From: Bacilli bacterium
Lineage (GTDB): Bacteria > Bacillota_I > Bacilli_A > RFN20 > CAG-826
DNA length: 25,929 bases
Reading direction: 5' to 3'
NCBI GenBank assembly: GCA_017551465.1
Contig: JAFZLN010000076.1
Coordinates: 1-25,929 of the forward strand
Positions 25,801-25,929 of the stretch are shown here, in pieces (position 1 is the first letter of the stretch; each line of letters opens with the position of its first letter). The notes beneath the pieces are model-generated. The model saw nothing but the letters and a program-made list of their open reading frames with translations, was not told where the DNA came from and searched no databases. A program made the position numbers and the translations under genes.

Positions 25801-25929
25801 CCATTAGTTCTACCAGAACCAGATTTGCTGTCGTTAGAGTAAGACATGCCACCCCAGCCACCACTGGACCATTTGCCGTAGAACGCTTGGATGTCCTTGT
25901 TAACTTCGAAACCAGCATCTTCGAGGGAA
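22842..25929 (-). CDS. Permuted GH3 glycoside hydrolase with C-terminal sorting signal, 5' end outside the window
   Basis: Partial gene. The frame stays open past the methionine at 25847 to the right edge; those upstream codons read SLEDAGFEVNKDIQAFYGKW, matching the same place in both other GH3 proteins, so 25847 is not the start and roughly the first 80-110 residues, including any signal peptide, are missing. Visible in order: rest of the alpha/beta sandwich (REGSEGCD, GNPGAVG, VNPSGRTVDTW), YPFGYGLSYTQF, fibronectin III-like domain (VKNTGNVAGKDVVQLY), TIM barrel (DSDGPS, NLHRSPFGGRNFEYYSADP, KHFTVNDQE, IISDMTHS with the nucleophile Asp codon at 23531-23529), an Ig-like He_PIG-type domain (LPEGLVFENNTIKGKL), then AKAGCFGSIEA, a hydrophobic segment and KKRRVKA. 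It is the closest relative of the GH3 at 19222-22569, with the same layout and the same extra cysteines. Substrate specificity is unknown; beta-glucosidase is the family default. Confidence 0.93.
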   Translation of the reverse strand, partial: SLEDAGFEVNKDIQAFYGKWSSGGWGGMSYSNDSKSGSGRTNGNDGWKGNSEVTIGETPLSSYSAELLATLDEYKDAAIQVISREGSEGCDVKTCNAHDSKKTNSSSEKVSDRHALQLSENEEALFDELHNHTDNIIIVINSGNIFQCDKFENDDKVKAILWIGNPGAVGAKSVGKILTGEVNPSGRTVDTWARDFTKDPTYQNFSDNSQTNLVVSSNGKSYYAPQDTMLAADGAPMLSYGTDKNYKEHSSPRWDSARGGEEFKVVSGGLNGVKPASYVSYEEGIYVDYRYYETRYADMAKANKAQADQWYNSDDGVIYPFGYGLSYTQFKQTIVSSNVKGKTLKSGNTEVEVKVKVKNTGNVAGKDVVQLYWKAPYTVGGIEKANNVLCAFDKTKLLEPGEEQTLRLTFNTQDVANYDFADKNGNGFRGYELDAGTYYVALNKNAHEEYETIKFSVAKGGIKYETDRYTGTEVKNRFTDRGFYSCLPGENDIEFEQFSREDLSNKPLHPTYESRQVKEGSRYEEFLTHEFTLDDIELNDDGEYLPLVTRKTKADIEALGWTQRAKTATASDVNGLKFADLVGLDMDDPKWTEAMNYMTFDELTSFAHGAGSHNPALSWMNKPATGDSDGPSQFQYIWWAGAPIVAATYNVELAKRQGEMVGMEAHISGTYGWAGPAVNLHRSPFGGRNFEYYSADPFLMGRMAARVVAGATDLGLYCYFKHFTVNDQEKNREGTSTFLTEQALREIYLKPFQMVVQEGKSMAIMSSYNRLGNMETAASYPLLTEVLREEWGFKGHIISDMTHSGNSSVNFKCYENLNNRIIAGCNQQLDQNGFEDAVACKWSASAFDGKGAPVFTSKDGQTVESYTYWYALRKNALETMWTCANCGVMSKVCIKEAKLNFVGVERNYLETAVGKEINIKVEIPEELDGAELSIDPVTPLPEGLVFENNTIKGKLTGACNVFIHVIAEKDSAKYGSTIQIFAPKVATTNNMAKAGCFGSIEATLSVTGLLALAMAVILVIDKKRRVKA

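Noticed and set aside
25845..25847. Methionine codon as the start of the rightmost GH3 gene
   Set aside because: The frame continues to the window edge with residues that align to both other GH3 proteins, so it is an internal methionine.
1..25929. CRISPR array, tRNA or rRNA genes
   Set aside because: No regular short direct repeats with unique spacers, no tRNA T-arm/acceptor pattern and no rRNA-like conserved segments were seen.

Overview
The window looks like a chromosomal fragment from an uncultured, host-associated low-GC Firmicutes or Mollicutes-related bacterium. The grounds are AT-rich sequence, AGGAG-type ribosome binding sites, U-tailed intrinsic terminators, BspA-type leucine-rich repeats, a Listeria-Bacteroides (InlB B) repeat, and surface proteins whose C-terminal membrane anchors are not LPXTG. 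All six genes are on the minus strand. Every readable gene end uses TAA or TAG, and tryptophan is encoded by TGG, so the standard bacterial code fits. The taxonomic placement is inference; no rRNA or housekeeping marker is present.

Layout in the direction of transcription (right to left): (1) a GH3 glycoside hydrolase whose 5' end lies beyond the right edge (22842-25929), closed by a strong terminator; (2) a second, closely related GH3 enzyme (19222-22569); (3) a short intergenic region with a promoter for the next operon, a structured translation-initiation region and a possible plus-strand small RNA; (4) a lipoprotein with a CBM-like fold (17875-18978), translationally linked to (5) a third GH3 enzyme with membrane segments at both ends (14858-17863), closed by a terminator; (6) a 581-base region with promoter-like, palindromic and hairpin elements and a 37-codon leader ORF; (7) a 4233-residue surface protein (1575-14276) made of an N-terminal membrane segment, about 1100 residues of Gly/Asp-rich modules, one B-repeat and about 2950 residues of LRR_5 repeats; (8) a four-pass membrane protein with a Pro/Glu linker (185-1561), 13 bases after it and probably in the same operon, closed by a terminator.

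All three GH3 enzymes have the permuted domain order (alpha/beta sandwich, fibronectin III-like, then TIM barrel) known from Ruminococcus albus and Butyrivibrio enzymes. All three appear to be extracytoplasmic but membrane-held. With the CBM-like lipoprotein and the giant adhesin-like protein they suggest a cell-surface system that binds host or plant glycans and trims exposed beta-linked sugars. The most unusual points are a shared C-terminal GCFG-type sorting signature on two GH3 enzymes, module pairs inserted repeatedly into one loop type of the LRR solenoid, the long leader upstream of the giant gene, and the candidate small RNA.
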